A stretch of 64,000 nt of DNA, from positions 1 to 64,000 of the forward strand of contig DLLG01000001.1 of assembly GCA_002479075.1 (NCBI GenBank), in the 5' to 3' direction. A model generated the notes under the pieces. That model ran no database searches and was not told where the DNA came from. It saw only the letters and a program-made list of their open reading frames with translations. The translations under genes and the position numbers were made by a program. Shown here piece by piece: positions 35,343-44,409 of the stretch. Numbering within the stretch: the stretch's first letter is position 1; every line of letters begins with the position of its first letter. This DNA is from Clostridiales bacterium UBA7568 (GTDB taxonomy: Bacteria > Bacillota > Clostridia > Oscillospirales > CAG-272).

Positions 35343-35778
35343 CGAAAAAGAATATAAAAAATACTGCGCAAAAAAAGCAAAGAAGTCGCCGCTTTTCAAA
35401 GATGTTTTTGCCGCGTTTGTCTGCGGCGGGGCGATCTGTGCTTTTGCAGAGGTACTCAAAATGCTGTATGGGATGACATCGCTTCCGGAGGATACAGTAA
35501 AGTCGCTTGTTCCGGTTACACTCGTTTTTCTTGCCGCTCTTGCAACAGGACTCGGCGTTTTCGATGACTTTGCAAAGTTTGCCGGAGCCGGTACGCTTGT
35601 GCCGATAACGGGTTTTGCAAACGCAATGGTTTCTCCCGCAATGGATGACAAAAGCGAGGGACTCATTATGGGCGTCGGCGCAAAAATGTTCAGCGTTGCA
35701 GGCCCCGTTATCGTTTACGGAGTGCTTTCGTCTGCAATTTACGGATTTATATACTGGCTTTGCGGGGTGATTTCGTGA
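35332..35778 (+). CDS. spoVAC: Stage V sporulation protein AC
   Basis: A 148-residue membrane protein with about four hydrophobic segments and the SpoVAC signatures KKSPLFKDVFAAFVCGGAIC and GAGTLVPITGFANAMVSPAM. SpoVAC is part of the channel that moves dipicolinic acid into the spore and releases it on germination; in Bacillus it acts as a mechanosensitive channel. The start is TTG at 35332 with GAAGGGA upstream. No clear sigma-G promoter was identified. First clear gene of a spoVAC-AD-AE operon. Confidence 0.95.
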   Translation: MDINEKEYKKYCAKKAKKSPLFKDVFAAFVCGGAICAFAEVLKMLYGMTSLPEDTVKSLVPVTLVFLAALATGLGVFDDFAKFAGAGTLVPITGFANAMVSPAMDDKSEGLIMGVGAKMFSVAGPVIVYGVLSSAIYGFIYWLCGVIS

Positions 35779-36779
35779 GGGTTAAAAAGCTATTGTCAAA
35801 ACCGTCGCTCATCGGTTACGGAGCGGTCGTCGGAAGAAGGGAAAGCGAAGGTCCGCTCTCTGCCGACTTTGATATTCACAGCACAGACGAGCATTTCGGG
35901 ATGAACACCTGGGAAAAAGCCGAGAGCGAAATGCAGAGACTTGCGATGAATATAGCTCTTGCCAAATCAAAGCTCGGAGCGGAATCGATAGATGCAGTGT
36001 TTTCCGGCGATCTGCAAAACCAATGCGTCAGCTCCGTTTTCGGACTTGCGGATTTTAAGATTCCTTTTTTCGGACTTTACGGCGCCTGCTCAACCTTTGC
36101 GGAAGCGCTGATGCTTTCCGCTATGCTTATTGACAGCGGGAAATTCGAAAAGTGCGCCGCCGTTACCTCCTCGCATTTTTGCGCGGCGGAGAGACAATAC
36201 CGTTTTCCGCTTGAATATGGCGGGCAGCGCACACCGACAGCCCAGAGAACCGTTACAGGCGCAGGAGCGGCGATAATCGGCGCGGACGGCGGAAATTTCC
36301 CGCACATAACCGAGGTTATGCCGGGGCGCATTGTCAACAAAGGCATATCTGACGCAAACAATATGGGCGCGGCAATGGCACCTGCGGCGATTGATACGCT
36401 GCGGACATATTTTGAAGAAACAGGTTATTCGCCGAAGGACCTCGATCTTATCCTGACAGGCGACCTCGGCGCTGAGGGGCACGCAATAGTTCTTGAATAT
36501 CTCCTCCGTTACGGAATCGATATAAGAGAAAACTATAACGACTGCGGGCTTATGATATATGATATAGGCAGGCAGGATATGCACGCGGGAGGCTCCGGAT
36601 GCGGATGCAGCGCATCGGTTGTATGCGGACATATTATGAAGCGATTTGAAAAAGGCGAACTGAAAAAAGTTATTTATGTTGCAACAGGAGCGCTTATGAG
36701 CCCGTCAACCTCAAAGCAGGGTCTTTCAATACCGGGAATAGCTCATCTTGTACGGATAGAATCGGAGGGAAAGCAATGA
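35775..36779 (+). CDS. spoVAD: Stage V sporulation protein AD
   Basis: A 334-residue protein with a thiolase-like fold, known to bind dipicolinic acid in Bacillus. Typical motifs: YGACSTFAEAL, the conserved SHFCAAERQYRFPLEYGGQRTP segment (given here in two parts: SHFCAAERQYRF and PLEYGGQRTP), and GDLGAEGH. The start is GTG at 35775, overlapping the spoVAC stop by four bases (GTGA); a TTG at 35760 was rejected. The stop overlaps spoVAE (ATGA). Confidence 0.96.
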   Translation: MRVKKLLSKPSLIGYGAVVGRRESEGPLSADFDIHSTDEHFGMNTWEKAESEMQRLAMNIALAKSKLGAESIDAVFSGDLQNQCVSSVFGLADFKIPFFGLYGACSTFAEALMLSAMLIDSGKFEKCAAVTSSHFCAAERQYRFPLEYGGQRTPTAQRTVTGAGAAIIGADGGNFPHITEVMPGRIVNKGISDANNMGAAMAPAAIDTLRTYFEETGYSPKDLDLILTGDLGAEGHAIVLEYLLRYGIDIRENYNDCGLMIYDIGRQDMHAGGSGCGCSASVVCGHIMKRFEKGELKKVIYVATGALMSPSTSKQGLSIPGIAHLVRIESEGKQ

Positions 36780-37132
36780 ATTTTTTATGGGCATTTATAA
36801 TCGGCGGGGCGTTTTGTGCCGTGGCGCAGGTGCTTATCGACAAAACAAAGCTGACTCCCGCAAGGATACTCGTCTTGTATGTCACGCTCGGCGTTTTTCT
36901 GACGGCTGTCGGTATTTACAAGCCGATAGTTGACTTTGCGGGTTGCGGTGCAACGACACCGCTTCTGGGCTTTGGATATTCGCTTGCAGATGGTGTAAAG
37001 AAAGCCGTTGATAAAAGCGGGCTCATCGGAGCGCTCACCGGGGGACTTACGGGAACCTCGGCGGGCATCGGCGCGGCAATAGTTTTCGGCTATCTGATTA
37101 CGCTTGTTTTCAAAGGAAAGCCGAGAGACTGA
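36776..37132 (+). CDS. spoVAE: Stage V sporulation protein AE (SpoVAEB type)
   Basis: A 118-residue membrane protein with three to four helices and the pattern FAGCGATTPLLGFGYSLADG, shared by SpoVAE(b) proteins. It acts with SpoVAC and SpoVAD in dipicolinate transport. Coupled to spoVAD by ATGA. The minimal C-D-E arrangement is typical of Clostridia, which often lack SpoVAA, AB and AF at the locus. Confidence 0.94.
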   Translation: MNFLWAFIIGGAFCAVAQVLIDKTKLTPARILVLYVTLGVFLTAVGIYKPIVDFAGCGATTPLLGFGYSLADGVKKAVDKSGLIGALTGGLTGTSAGIGAAIVFGYLITLVFKGKPRD

Positions 37133-37162
37133 AAAAAGAGACTGCGGGAGCAGTCTCTTTTT
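37133..37162. terminator. Bidirectional terminator
   Basis: AAAAGAGACTGC and GCAGTCTCTTTT around GGGA, between spoVAE and the convergent peptidase gene. Confidence 0.9.
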
Positions 37163-37165
37163 ATG

Positions 37166-39238
37166 TCATTCAGCTTTTTTAATATCGAAAACGCAACTAC
37201 CGGCGATCTTTTCGAACTTCACCGAGCTGACACCGGCATAATCGAAGAGGGAAAACTGATGATTGCTTGAGGTGTCAAGGTATACAAATATCTTTTTATA
37301 AATCTCTGCCCGCTTTTCTTCATCCGTCTCCGGCGCGAACCTGATGATAACGACGCTCGTTGAAAAGTCGTCGGTTATGATTTTCTTCACGAGATAGACC
37401 TTTTCTATAAGACCTTCGTCTATGGATTTTATATAAGAGAGGATGTTATCGAGCATACCGTCCGGAAGCTCTTCTGCCGAGAGCTTGTCGCCCGGGCGCA
37501 GAATTCCCGCCTCATCATATTTATCTGCCTGCGCCTGATACATTTCGGTGCAGGAGTTGCGATATTTTTTAAGTTCATCGGAATTTCCTGTTATACAGCA
37601 GAACGCTCCGATCTCGGAAAGTCCGGTATCTATGTAATTGGTGTTTATTGCGATCGCGCGGTAAACGAGCTCGATGCCGCCGCTGTCGAAGCGATGAAGC
37701 ATACATATTCCTTTTATGAAATACGCATAGGCGGTTGCGGGTTCGGGAAGCTCGTTTATAACCCTTTCGCATACGGAAACGGCTTTTTCGGTTTGCCCGC
37801 AATACATATATTTATCGACAATATCTACGAAGGTTTCTACCGAAATCGGCTCGCCGGAGGCTTCCCAAGCGTCCGTTTCAGCTTTCAGACCGAGATGAAT
37901 GTCTCTTTTCTCTTGATATATTCCGGAGAGATGACTGTAAATAAGAGCGTTTGTGGCGTCAATCGCTTTTTTGCGCTCGGCGGAGAAGGAGTCGTCCTGC
38001 GGGACGGGCAGGGCAAAGGGTCGCTCCGCGCCTATTGAAGAAAGACGCATTCTTAGGGTCGGATGAGTTGCGTTGTTCGATATAATTTCGTTTTCAAGCA
38101 ACTTATTCCAGAACTCAGAGCGTGCTTCTATCGCTTTTTCGAATTTGTCAGCATTGTCCGAAATCAAGGTCTCTGACAGCTGTTCGGATTCGAAAAGCCA
38201 AGAGTCGTCATAGTATCTTTCGTAGTCATAAAGGTTCTTGTAAGAGAGCTTTGTGAGCACGGAGGCTGCGTCGCGCACATTGCCGTAGGTTGCCATCGCT
38301 TTATCGGCAGTTTCCTCGCTTATAACGGATGCGGCATAATGATATAGTCTGTATTCATTTTCAAACACCATATCAAGGTGCACAAAGGGAAGGTCTGCCA
38401 AATACGAAAGGAAATGGCGGCATTTTTCTGTTTCGAGCCACCTTGAATACCCGGAGACTTTCAGCGCCGCTCCGCCGTCTGCGGCTATATGCCCGAATTC
38501 GTGAAGGAATATCGCATAAAGTTCTCCCTCAGACGACATTTCGATAAGCTCCGCTCCGATGCAGAGAAACAGCGTTTTTGACCGCGCAAGAACCGACGCG
38601 CCGAAGTCCGTGTTCAGCATTATTACAAGCTTATTTTTGCATCCGAGCGTATCGAGAGCTTTTTGCGCAAGCGAATGCAAACGGGGATATTCCGTTATGG
38701 TTGCGACGTACATCCCGTTTGTGAAAACGGCTTTCGGGGGAGCTATTCGTAGCCTTGAAAATGAGCACAGGAAAAGCACAAATGCGAAAAACACATTGCT
38801 GGATTCAGAGCTGATGCCGGTTGAGACCGCCGTGACAACGCCCGCAACCGCACACAGAATGGCGATTGTATCAGAGCGGCAGCGTAGCTTCATCAGTATT
38901 TTCAGCTTTTCATTTGCCGTTTGCTCTGCGCGCCGGCGGTGCGATAATAAGAAATCGGTTGCCTTGGCAACGCTTTCGAATTTAAACTTTTTTCTGTACG
39001 CATTCGGTTTCAGTATTGAGAGAATCACCGCCAAAGCGAAAAGCCCTATCGGCAGAGCATAAGAAATTGCTGTGAAGATCCATAAGATATTGCCCGGAAT
39101 GCCTTTTTGCAAATACGCTCCGAGTGCACTGAATCCGACGGTACACAGAACGGAAAGCAGGAGCTCCGAGGCGCCTGTTATCAGATTGAATTTTTGGATC
39201 GGCGATTTTTCGCTCCGTTTCTTTTGATTTTTCATCAT
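37166..39238 (-). CDS. M48-family membrane metallopeptidase with TPR-like tail
   Basis: A 690-residue protein. Two to four hydrophobic segments occupy residues 25-170, followed by the M48 catalytic region: zinc motif HEFGH (LHEFGHIAADG) and a downstream ISEETADKAM segment that may supply the third ligand. The family pattern THPTLRMRLSSIG follows. The last 200 residues look helical and TPR-like (DIVDKYMYCGQTEKAVSVCERVI). Relatives of HtpX/YugP-type proteases cleave membrane proteins. The start at 39238 follows AAAGGA; an in-frame ATG at 39304 sits in the upstream terminator and was rejected. Confidence 0.85.
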   Translation of the reverse strand: MMKNQKKRSEKSPIQKFNLITGASELLLSVLCTVGFSALGAYLQKGIPGNILWIFTAISYALPIGLFALAVILSILKPNAYRKKFKFESVAKATDFLLSHRRRAEQTANEKLKILMKLRCRSDTIAILCAVAGVVTAVSTGISSESSNVFFAFVLFLCSFSRLRIAPPKAVFTNGMYVATITEYPRLHSLAQKALDTLGCKNKLVIMLNTDFGASVLARSKTLFLCIGAELIEMSSEGELYAIFLHEFGHIAADGGAALKVSGYSRWLETEKCRHFLSYLADLPFVHLDMVFENEYRLYHYAASVISEETADKAMATYGNVRDAASVLTKLSYKNLYDYERYYDDSWLFESEQLSETLISDNADKFEKAIEARSEFWNKLLENEIISNNATHPTLRMRLSSIGAERPFALPVPQDDSFSAERKKAIDATNALIYSHLSGIYQEKRDIHLGLKAETDAWEASGEPISVETFVDIVDKYMYCGQTEKAVSVCERVINELPEPATAYAYFIKGICMLHRFDSGGIELVYRAIAINTNYIDTGLSEIGAFCCITGNSDELKKYRNSCTEMYQAQADKYDEAGILRPGDKLSAEELPDGMLDNILSYIKSIDEGLIEKVYLVKKIITDDFSTSVVIIRFAPETDEEKRAEIYKKIFVYLDTSSNHQFSLFDYAGVSSVKFEKIAGSCVFDIKKAE

Positions 39239-39302
39239 ATGCGCATCCTTTCGCTTGATATAAAGATTATAGCATACACAGAAAAGCATTGCAAGACATA
39301 GC

Positions 39303-39331
39303 AAAAAAACGCATCCGAGGATGCGTTTTTA
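39303..39331 (-). terminator. Terminator of the DUF5131 gene
   Basis: AAAAACGCATCC and GGATGCGTTTTT around GA, overlapping the stop codon of the gene at right. Confidence 0.88.
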
Positions 39332-40078
39332 TTGGTCAATACACCTTTTGCGGACAATATAATCTATGCCTGCTTTTCTCGCCTGAGAGATCTGAAATCT
39401 GCGTGGAATTTTATATGCTTTCCCGCATTTTATAAAGTTTGCGCCCGTCTGATGAAAGCGGAAAGTTACCCCCTTTTCAACGCATTGGCGGCGCAGACTG
39501 AGTACCCAATCAAAATCGCAGGGGCGCGCCGAGGCTCCGGATTCGCCTCCCGCAGAAACCTCTTCGATTCCGTCTCCTATGTATTCCGAAATGTCGATTT
39601 TTTCAAGCAACGGAGCCGCGATTATCAGCCTGTGCTTTATCGGCAGGGAAAGGAATATCGGGAGACGGAAGTCTGCCATTTGCCCGTTTTCGACGGTACA
39701 CCCGATGACGACGTTTTCGTAGCCGTCGCCCCAATCCGGAGGGAGACAATCCGAAAGGCGGTCGATACGCTTTGTAAAAAACATAAAGAAGCAATCGGAG
39801 CGTTCTTTTATCATTTTCCAGCAATCTCCGCGCCATTCGTCCGCATCCTTTAAGAGAAAATCCGAGGTAAAGCACGTGCAGACGAGGGAACCGGCAGGTA
39901 TTTTGTAGCAACCGTCACGCTTTTTCTTTATCGGAGCATCAAATTGAGCAGTTTTTCTGCAAAGACTGCTCGATATTTCCGAACCGTATGCCTCGTCCTG
40001 ACGGTAAACATAGCAATATTTGCAGCCGGGGCTGATTTTTGTGCACCCGTGCCACGGGTTCCAAGCGACACCTTCCAT
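39329..40078 (-). CDS. DUF5131 (phage Gp37/Gp68-type) protein, radical-SAM-like
   Basis: A 249-residue protein beginning with the family hallmark WNPWHGCTKISPGCKYCYVY. The closely spaced cysteines (GC-x6-C-xx-C) suggest a radical-SAM-like 4Fe-4S site. The RDxxFF-type middle (SDCFFMFFTKRIDRL) and GGESGASARPCDFDWV segments are characteristic of DUF5131. The family is common in phages and mobile elements as well as chromosomes, and its biochemical role is not established as far as I know. Function unknown here. Confidence 0.85.
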   Translation of the reverse strand: MEGVAWNPWHGCTKISPGCKYCYVYRQDEAYGSEISSSLCRKTAQFDAPIKKKRDGCYKIPAGSLVCTCFTSDFLLKDADEWRGDCWKMIKERSDCFFMFFTKRIDRLSDCLPPDWGDGYENVVIGCTVENGQMADFRLPIFLSLPIKHRLIIAAPLLEKIDISEYIGDGIEEVSAGGESGASARPCDFDWVLSLRRQCVEKGVTFRFHQTGANFIKCGKAYKIPRRFQISQARKAGIDYIVRKRCIDQ

Positions 40079-40088
40079 AATTCTTTTG

Positions 40089-40748
40089 TCAATCTCTCCT
40101 GCGAAGATCAGGGTTGTGACGTTTTATTTCGTCTCCTTCGGGAGAGTCTGCCTGTGCGGGCGTCAGCTTCGTAGCATCAGTACTGCTGTTTATGACGAAT
40201 ATCATTCCCATAAAAATCTCTCCGAGCCTTGAGACGATCTCTTCCTCCGAAAATTCGCAAACGCCCGTTGCGCAAAGGGAACAGAGACCGTACGTATAGA
40301 CCCACATCTGCCCGAACAGGCGCTCCGCCTGTTCCGCCGTAGCGTGATAGTCGCGCATAATTATTGCAATATCATCCTCCTTGCCGAAGGGAATTGCTTC
40401 AATCGCGCTGTTGAAATCAGAGCCTGCGCCGGTTTCGCTCATAAAGAGCCATTGAAAGAGCTTCGGATTTTCCTGCGCAAACTTTACCCATTGCATTCCG
40501 CGCTTTTTATATGCGGGGTTGTATCCCTCGGCAACTGCCATATAGCTGTCAAACAGCCGCTTGGCTTCCTTATAGACCTCGTTTTTAACCTCGCCCATAT
40601 CCTTGAACATTGTGAATACCGGGCAGGCGGAGCAGCCGAGCGCTTTTCCGAGCCCTCTTGAAGTCAGGGCTTCTATTCCGTTTTTGCTGACAAGCTCAAG
40701 TGCCGTGCGCACAACGTGGTCCTTTGTAAATTTCGGTTTCGGAGGCAT
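40089..40748 (-). CDS. TetR/AcrR-family transcriptional regulator
   Basis: A 219-residue regulator with an N-terminal TetR helix-turn-helix (FTKDHVVRTALELVSKNGIEALTSR, shown in parts: FTKDHVVRTALELV and GLGKALGCSACPVF) and a C-terminal ligand domain with a TetR C33-like pattern (WVKFAQENPKLFQWLFMSE). The start at 40748 follows AGGGAG; an in-frame ATG at 40814 lies in the promoter and was rejected. It sits downstream of, and in the same direction as, an ABC exporter pair but has its own promoter. Confidence 0.88.
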   Translation of the reverse strand: MPPKPKFTKDHVVRTALELVSKNGIEALTSRGLGKALGCSACPVFTMFKDMGEVKNEVYKEAKRLFDSYMAVAEGYNPAYKKRGMQWVKFAQENPKLFQWLFMSETGAGSDFNSAIEAIPFGKEDDIAIIMRDYHATAEQAERLFGQMWVYTYGLCSLCATGVCEFSEEEIVSRLGEIFMGMIFVINSSTDATKLTPAQADSPEGDEIKRHNPDLRRRD

Positions 40749-40785
40749 TTTTTCATCTCCCTGTGTTTTTGATAACGTATGCTCT

Positions 40786-40814
40786 ATTATAACGCTTCGG
40801 AGACGAAATGTCAA
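40786..40814 (-). promoter_or_regulatory. Promoter of the TetR gene
   Basis: TTGACA (40814-40809) and TATAAT (40791-40786) are 17 bp apart, perfect consensus. The spacer contains TTCG-TCTC-CGAA, a short dyad. Confidence 0.75.
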
Positions 40815-40836
40815 TCAAAAAGCAATTTTATAATTT

Positions 40837-42570
40837 TTAAACGCCACCGAACTGGCTGTAATAAAGTTTTGCATAAAATCCGTTTTCCGCAAGGAGGGAA
40901 GAATGATTTCCGCGTTCGATGACGTGTCCGTCATTCATAACGAGGATAACATCCGCTTCTTTGATCGTCGAAAGTCTGTGCGCAACGATGAACGATGTTC
41001 TGCCCGCCATCATTTTCGAGAAGGCAGACTGTATTTTCATCTCCGTGCGAGTGTCGATTGAGGAAGTTGCTTCGTCCAGTATGAGCATCTGCGGCAAGGA
41101 GAGCATCGCTCTTGCTATGCAGAGCAGCTGCCTCTGACCCGCCGAAAGGTTGCTTCCGTTTTCCTTTATGATGGTGTTATAGCCGTCCGGAAGACGTCTG
41201 ATGAAGGAATGTGCGTACGATGCCTTTGCCGCCGCCTCGACCTCCTCGTCAGTTGCGTCAGGTTTGCCGAAAGCGATATTTTCGCGAACGGTGCCCGAAG
41301 AAAGCCAGGTGTCCTGGAGGACCATACCGTACCTTGAGCGGAGATCGCTCCTTTTCATATCCCGGATGTCTGCGCCGTCAACTTTTATGCTGCCGTCGCA
41401 AACGTCATAAAACCGCATAAGAAGGTTTATAAGCGTCGTTTTTCCGCAGCCCGTCGGACCGACTATGGCAATGCGCTGCCCCGGTTTTACGGAGAGGGAA
41501 AGGTCTTCTATAAGCGGGCGGCTCGGAACATATGAGAACGATACGTTTTCAAGATCGACTCTGCCTTTGACCTCCGGCGACAGGGGGTTCTTCGCTTCGG
41601 GGATTTCGTCGCTTTCGTCAAGCAGATCGAAAACACGTCCGACGCAGGTGAATGCGTTCTGGAACTCCGTTATTACGCCGCTGATCTCGTTGAACGGCTT
41701 TGCGTATTGAGAAGCGTAGCTGAGGAAAATGCTTATCTGACCGACAGAAATGTGTCCCGAAAGGGCGGAGAGTGCGCTTATAAGCGTCACAACGGCATAC
41801 ACGACGTTGTTCACAAGCCTTGTGCTCGGATTGGTTAGGCTGGAGAAGAACGTTGCGCTCATAGCTGATTTTCTGAGCTTTTCGTTTGCCTCATCAAACT
41901 CGTCAAGGCTTTCTTTTTCGTGCCCGAACGCTTTTACTACGCTCTGTCCCTCGACAAGCTCGTTTGTCAGAGCCGTCTGTTCGCCTCTTGCGACAGCCTG
42001 CTCCTTGAAAAAGCGGTTCGTTCTTGACGCAATGAACTTTGCAACGAGGAACGAAAGCGGAGTGAGAATGAATACCGCGAGGGCGATTTTCCAATTCAGA
42101 TAAAGCATTATTCCGAGCGTTGAGATTATTGTGATAACGCCTGTGAAAAGCTGGGAAAAGCCCATAAGAAGTCCGTCCGAAAACGAGTCAACATCGGCGA
42201 TCATTCTGCTGACGGTATCGCCGGCTGGATGAGTGTCGAGATATGAGAGCGGGAGGTTGTTCAGCTTGCGGTTTATGCTGTTTCTTAAGTCACGGCAGAC
42301 ACAAAATGCAACCTTGTTGTTACAGTTTGCGAGCAGCTTCTGCGCCACCGCTCCGAGAGCGGCAATTGCCGCAACGATTACAGCAGCCTGCGCAACTATC
42401 CCGAAATCGACTTCGCCCTTATCGATCATAGCGTCAATCGCATTGCCGCAAAAAACCGGAATGAGAAGCTGGGCGGCGGTTGTTATCAGGGCGAAAAACA
42501 GACTTGCAAAGACAGACAGCGAATACGGCTTTATAAGCGAAATCACTCGCTTTACGGGTTTCTTTTTCAT
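40837..42570 (-). CDS. ABC exporter half-transporter, canonical subunit
   Basis: A 577-residue half-transporter: six membrane helices (about residues 1-310) and a nucleotide-binding domain. Walker A GPTGCGKTT, signature LSAGQRQLLCIARAM, Walker B LILDEATSS and switch VAHRLSTI are all intact, including the catalytic glutamate and histidine. It overlaps the partner subunit gene by four bases. Together they form a heterodimeric type IV exporter of the TM287/288 or BmrCD kind, which typically pumps drugs or lipids. Substrate unknown. Confidence 0.93.
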   Translation of the reverse strand: MKKKPVKRVISLIKPYSLSVFASLFFALITTAAQLLIPVFCGNAIDAMIDKGEVDFGIVAQAAVIVAAIAALGAVAQKLLANCNNKVAFCVCRDLRNSINRKLNNLPLSYLDTHPAGDTVSRMIADVDSFSDGLLMGFSQLFTGVITIISTLGIMLYLNWKIALAVFILTPLSFLVAKFIASRTNRFFKEQAVARGEQTALTNELVEGQSVVKAFGHEKESLDEFDEANEKLRKSAMSATFFSSLTNPSTRLVNNVVYAVVTLISALSALSGHISVGQISIFLSYASQYAKPFNEISGVITEFQNAFTCVGRVFDLLDESDEIPEAKNPLSPEVKGRVDLENVSFSYVPSRPLIEDLSLSVKPGQRIAIVGPTGCGKTTLINLLMRFYDVCDGSIKVDGADIRDMKRSDLRSRYGMVLQDTWLSSGTVRENIAFGKPDATDEEVEAAAKASYAHSFIRRLPDGYNTIIKENGSNLSAGQRQLLCIARAMLSLPQMLILDEATSSIDTRTEMKIQSAFSKMMAGRTSFIVAHRLSTIKEADVILVMNDGHVIERGNHSSLLAENGFYAKLYYSQFGGV

Positions 42571-44291
42571 TTGCCTGCCTCCTCTCCGAACTGGCTTTCA
42601 TAGATTTCTTTATAAACGTGACAATTTTTGAGAAGCTCATCGTGTTTGCCGTAGCCGACGAGCCTTCCGTCGTCGAGGACGAGTATCTTGTCCGCATATG
42701 CGATCGATCCTGCGCGCTGGCTGACTATGACGACCGTCATATCACTCGGCAGCTCCTTTATCGCTTTCCGTAGTGCCGCGTCGGTTGCATAGTCGAGGGC
42801 TGAGGTGCTGTCGTCAAGAATGAGGACGTCTGCTCCCGCGAGAACGGCACGCGCAATCGTAAGTCGCTGCTTCTGACCTCCGGAGAGGTTCGCTCCGCCC
42901 TGAAGGACTTTTTCGTCAAGCCCGTCAGGCTTTGCGCGGACGAATTCCGCTGCCTGCGCCGTTTCAAGCGCACTCCAGATCTCCTCATCCGTTGCATTAT
43001 TTTTGCCCCAGAGCATATTTGAACGTATTGTTCCGGAGAAAAGCCTTGTTTTCTGATCAACCGTTGCAACGGTTGAAAGAATCGCCTGCTTTGACAGCTC
43101 CTTTATCGGCTCGCCCTTCAGGTATACCGTTCCTTCCGTTGCGTCATAAAATCTGGGAATCAGCCGCACGAGCGACGTTTTTCCGCTTCCGGTACCGCCG
43201 ATTATGCCGATCGTTTCACCCCGATTTGCGGAAAACGATATATCGGAGATCGATTCCGCGCCTGCACCGGCATAGCGGAGAGAAACGTTTTCAAAACGGA
43301 TAATTTCTTCGGAGTCCGTTCCTTCCTTGTTTCCTTCAAAGGTCATTGAACTTTCCGTATCGAGCACCTGACCGATGCGCCCCATTCCGGAGATTGATTT
43401 TCCGAGAAGGATGACGAGATTTGCCAGCTTGACAAGCTCAATGAGTATCTGGCCGATATAGTTTATGAGGGCGATGATGTCCGCCGAAAGGAGAAGCCCG
43501 CCGTCAACCTTTTTCGCGCCGATCATAAGAATGAGGATTATTACTGTGTTCACGGCGACATACGTCAGCGGGTTCATAAGCGCCGCCACCTTGCCGACCT
43601 TTATTTGTGCCTTTGAAAGAGCGGAGTTTATCCGCATAAATTTCTCGCTCTGAACCTGCTCGCGCCCGAACGCACGTATAACACGCACGCCGCCGAGCTC
43701 TTCGCGCACGGCTTCCGTAACGTTATCGAGATTTTTCTGAACGTTCTTATGCATCGGGGCAGTGATGAACATTATCCCGAACACTATGACGAACATAACG
43801 ACGATCGCTCCGGCAAATATAAGTGCAATCTGAGTGTTTATCGTAAACGCCATTATCATTGCGCCGAACACAATGAACGGGCTCCTCAAAAAGAGACGGA
43901 GGAACATATTTGTGCCGTTTTGGACTTGGTTTACGTCGCTTGTCATTCTTGTTATGAGAGTTGAAGTACCGATTTTGTCAAGCTCGGTAAAGCTGAGGCT
44001 CTGTATTTTTTCGAGCAGCTGATGGCGAAGCCCAGTAGCCGTTCCGACTGCTGCCTTTGCGGCAAAATACTGCGCAACAACGGTGCAGGCAAGACCGGAA
44101 AACGCCATAAGTATGAGTATGGCGAAGCGGCTGAGTATATAGCTTCTGTCTCCGGTTTCTATGCCTTTTTTGATAATGTTCGCAACGACTATCGGCACGG
44201 CGAGGTCAAAGCACGCCTCAAACATTTTGAAAAGCGGCGCGATGATCGCTTCCAGCCGGTATTTTTTCAGATAAGGAATTAAATGTCGCAT
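42567..44291 (-). CDS. ABC exporter half-transporter, subunit with degenerate ATPase residues
   Basis: A 574-residue half-transporter with six N-terminal membrane helices and a nucleotide-binding domain. Walker A GGTGSGKTS and signature LSGGQKQRLTIARAV are intact, but Walker B reads LILDDSTSALD (Asp for the catalytic Glu) and the switch region VSQRAGS has Gln for His. These are the usual degenerate-site changes of heterodimeric exporters, so one of the two ATP sites is expected to hydrolyse slowly or not at all. First gene of the operon. Confidence 0.93.
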   Translation of the reverse strand: MRHLIPYLKKYRLEAIIAPLFKMFEACFDLAVPIVVANIIKKGIETGDRSYILSRFAILILMAFSGLACTVVAQYFAAKAAVGTATGLRHQLLEKIQSLSFTELDKIGTSTLITRMTSDVNQVQNGTNMFLRLFLRSPFIVFGAMIMAFTINTQIALIFAGAIVVMFVIVFGIMFITAPMHKNVQKNLDNVTEAVREELGGVRVIRAFGREQVQSEKFMRINSALSKAQIKVGKVAALMNPLTYVAVNTVIILILMIGAKKVDGGLLLSADIIALINYIGQILIELVKLANLVILLGKSISGMGRIGQVLDTESSMTFEGNKEGTDSEEIIRFENVSLRYAGAGAESISDISFSANRGETIGIIGGTGSGKTSLVRLIPRFYDATEGTVYLKGEPIKELSKQAILSTVATVDQKTRLFSGTIRSNMLWGKNNATDEEIWSALETAQAAEFVRAKPDGLDEKVLQGGANLSGGQKQRLTIARAVLAGADVLILDDSTSALDYATDAALRKAIKELPSDMTVVIVSQRAGSIAYADKILVLDDGRLVGYGKHDELLKNCHVYKEIYESQFGEEAGK

Positions 44292-44329
44292 TTTATACTC
44301 CGATTTTTCGTTTTTAGTTTAACACAAGT

Positions 44330-44378
44330 ATTATACCATAGAAAATCATATTGACAAATATATATTTTTCGGTATAAT
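44330..44378. promoter_or_regulatory. Back-to-back promoters sharing a -35 box (exporter and LysR)
   Basis: Rightward: TTGACA 44351-44356 and TATAAT 44373-44378, 16 bp apart. Leftward: TTGTCA 44357-44352 and TATAAT 44335-44330, 16 bp apart. The two -35 boxes overlap by five bases, so the promoters compete directly. Confidence 0.75.
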
Positions 44379-44409
44379 TATATAAAAAATATATTGATTT
44401 GGAGCGGTT

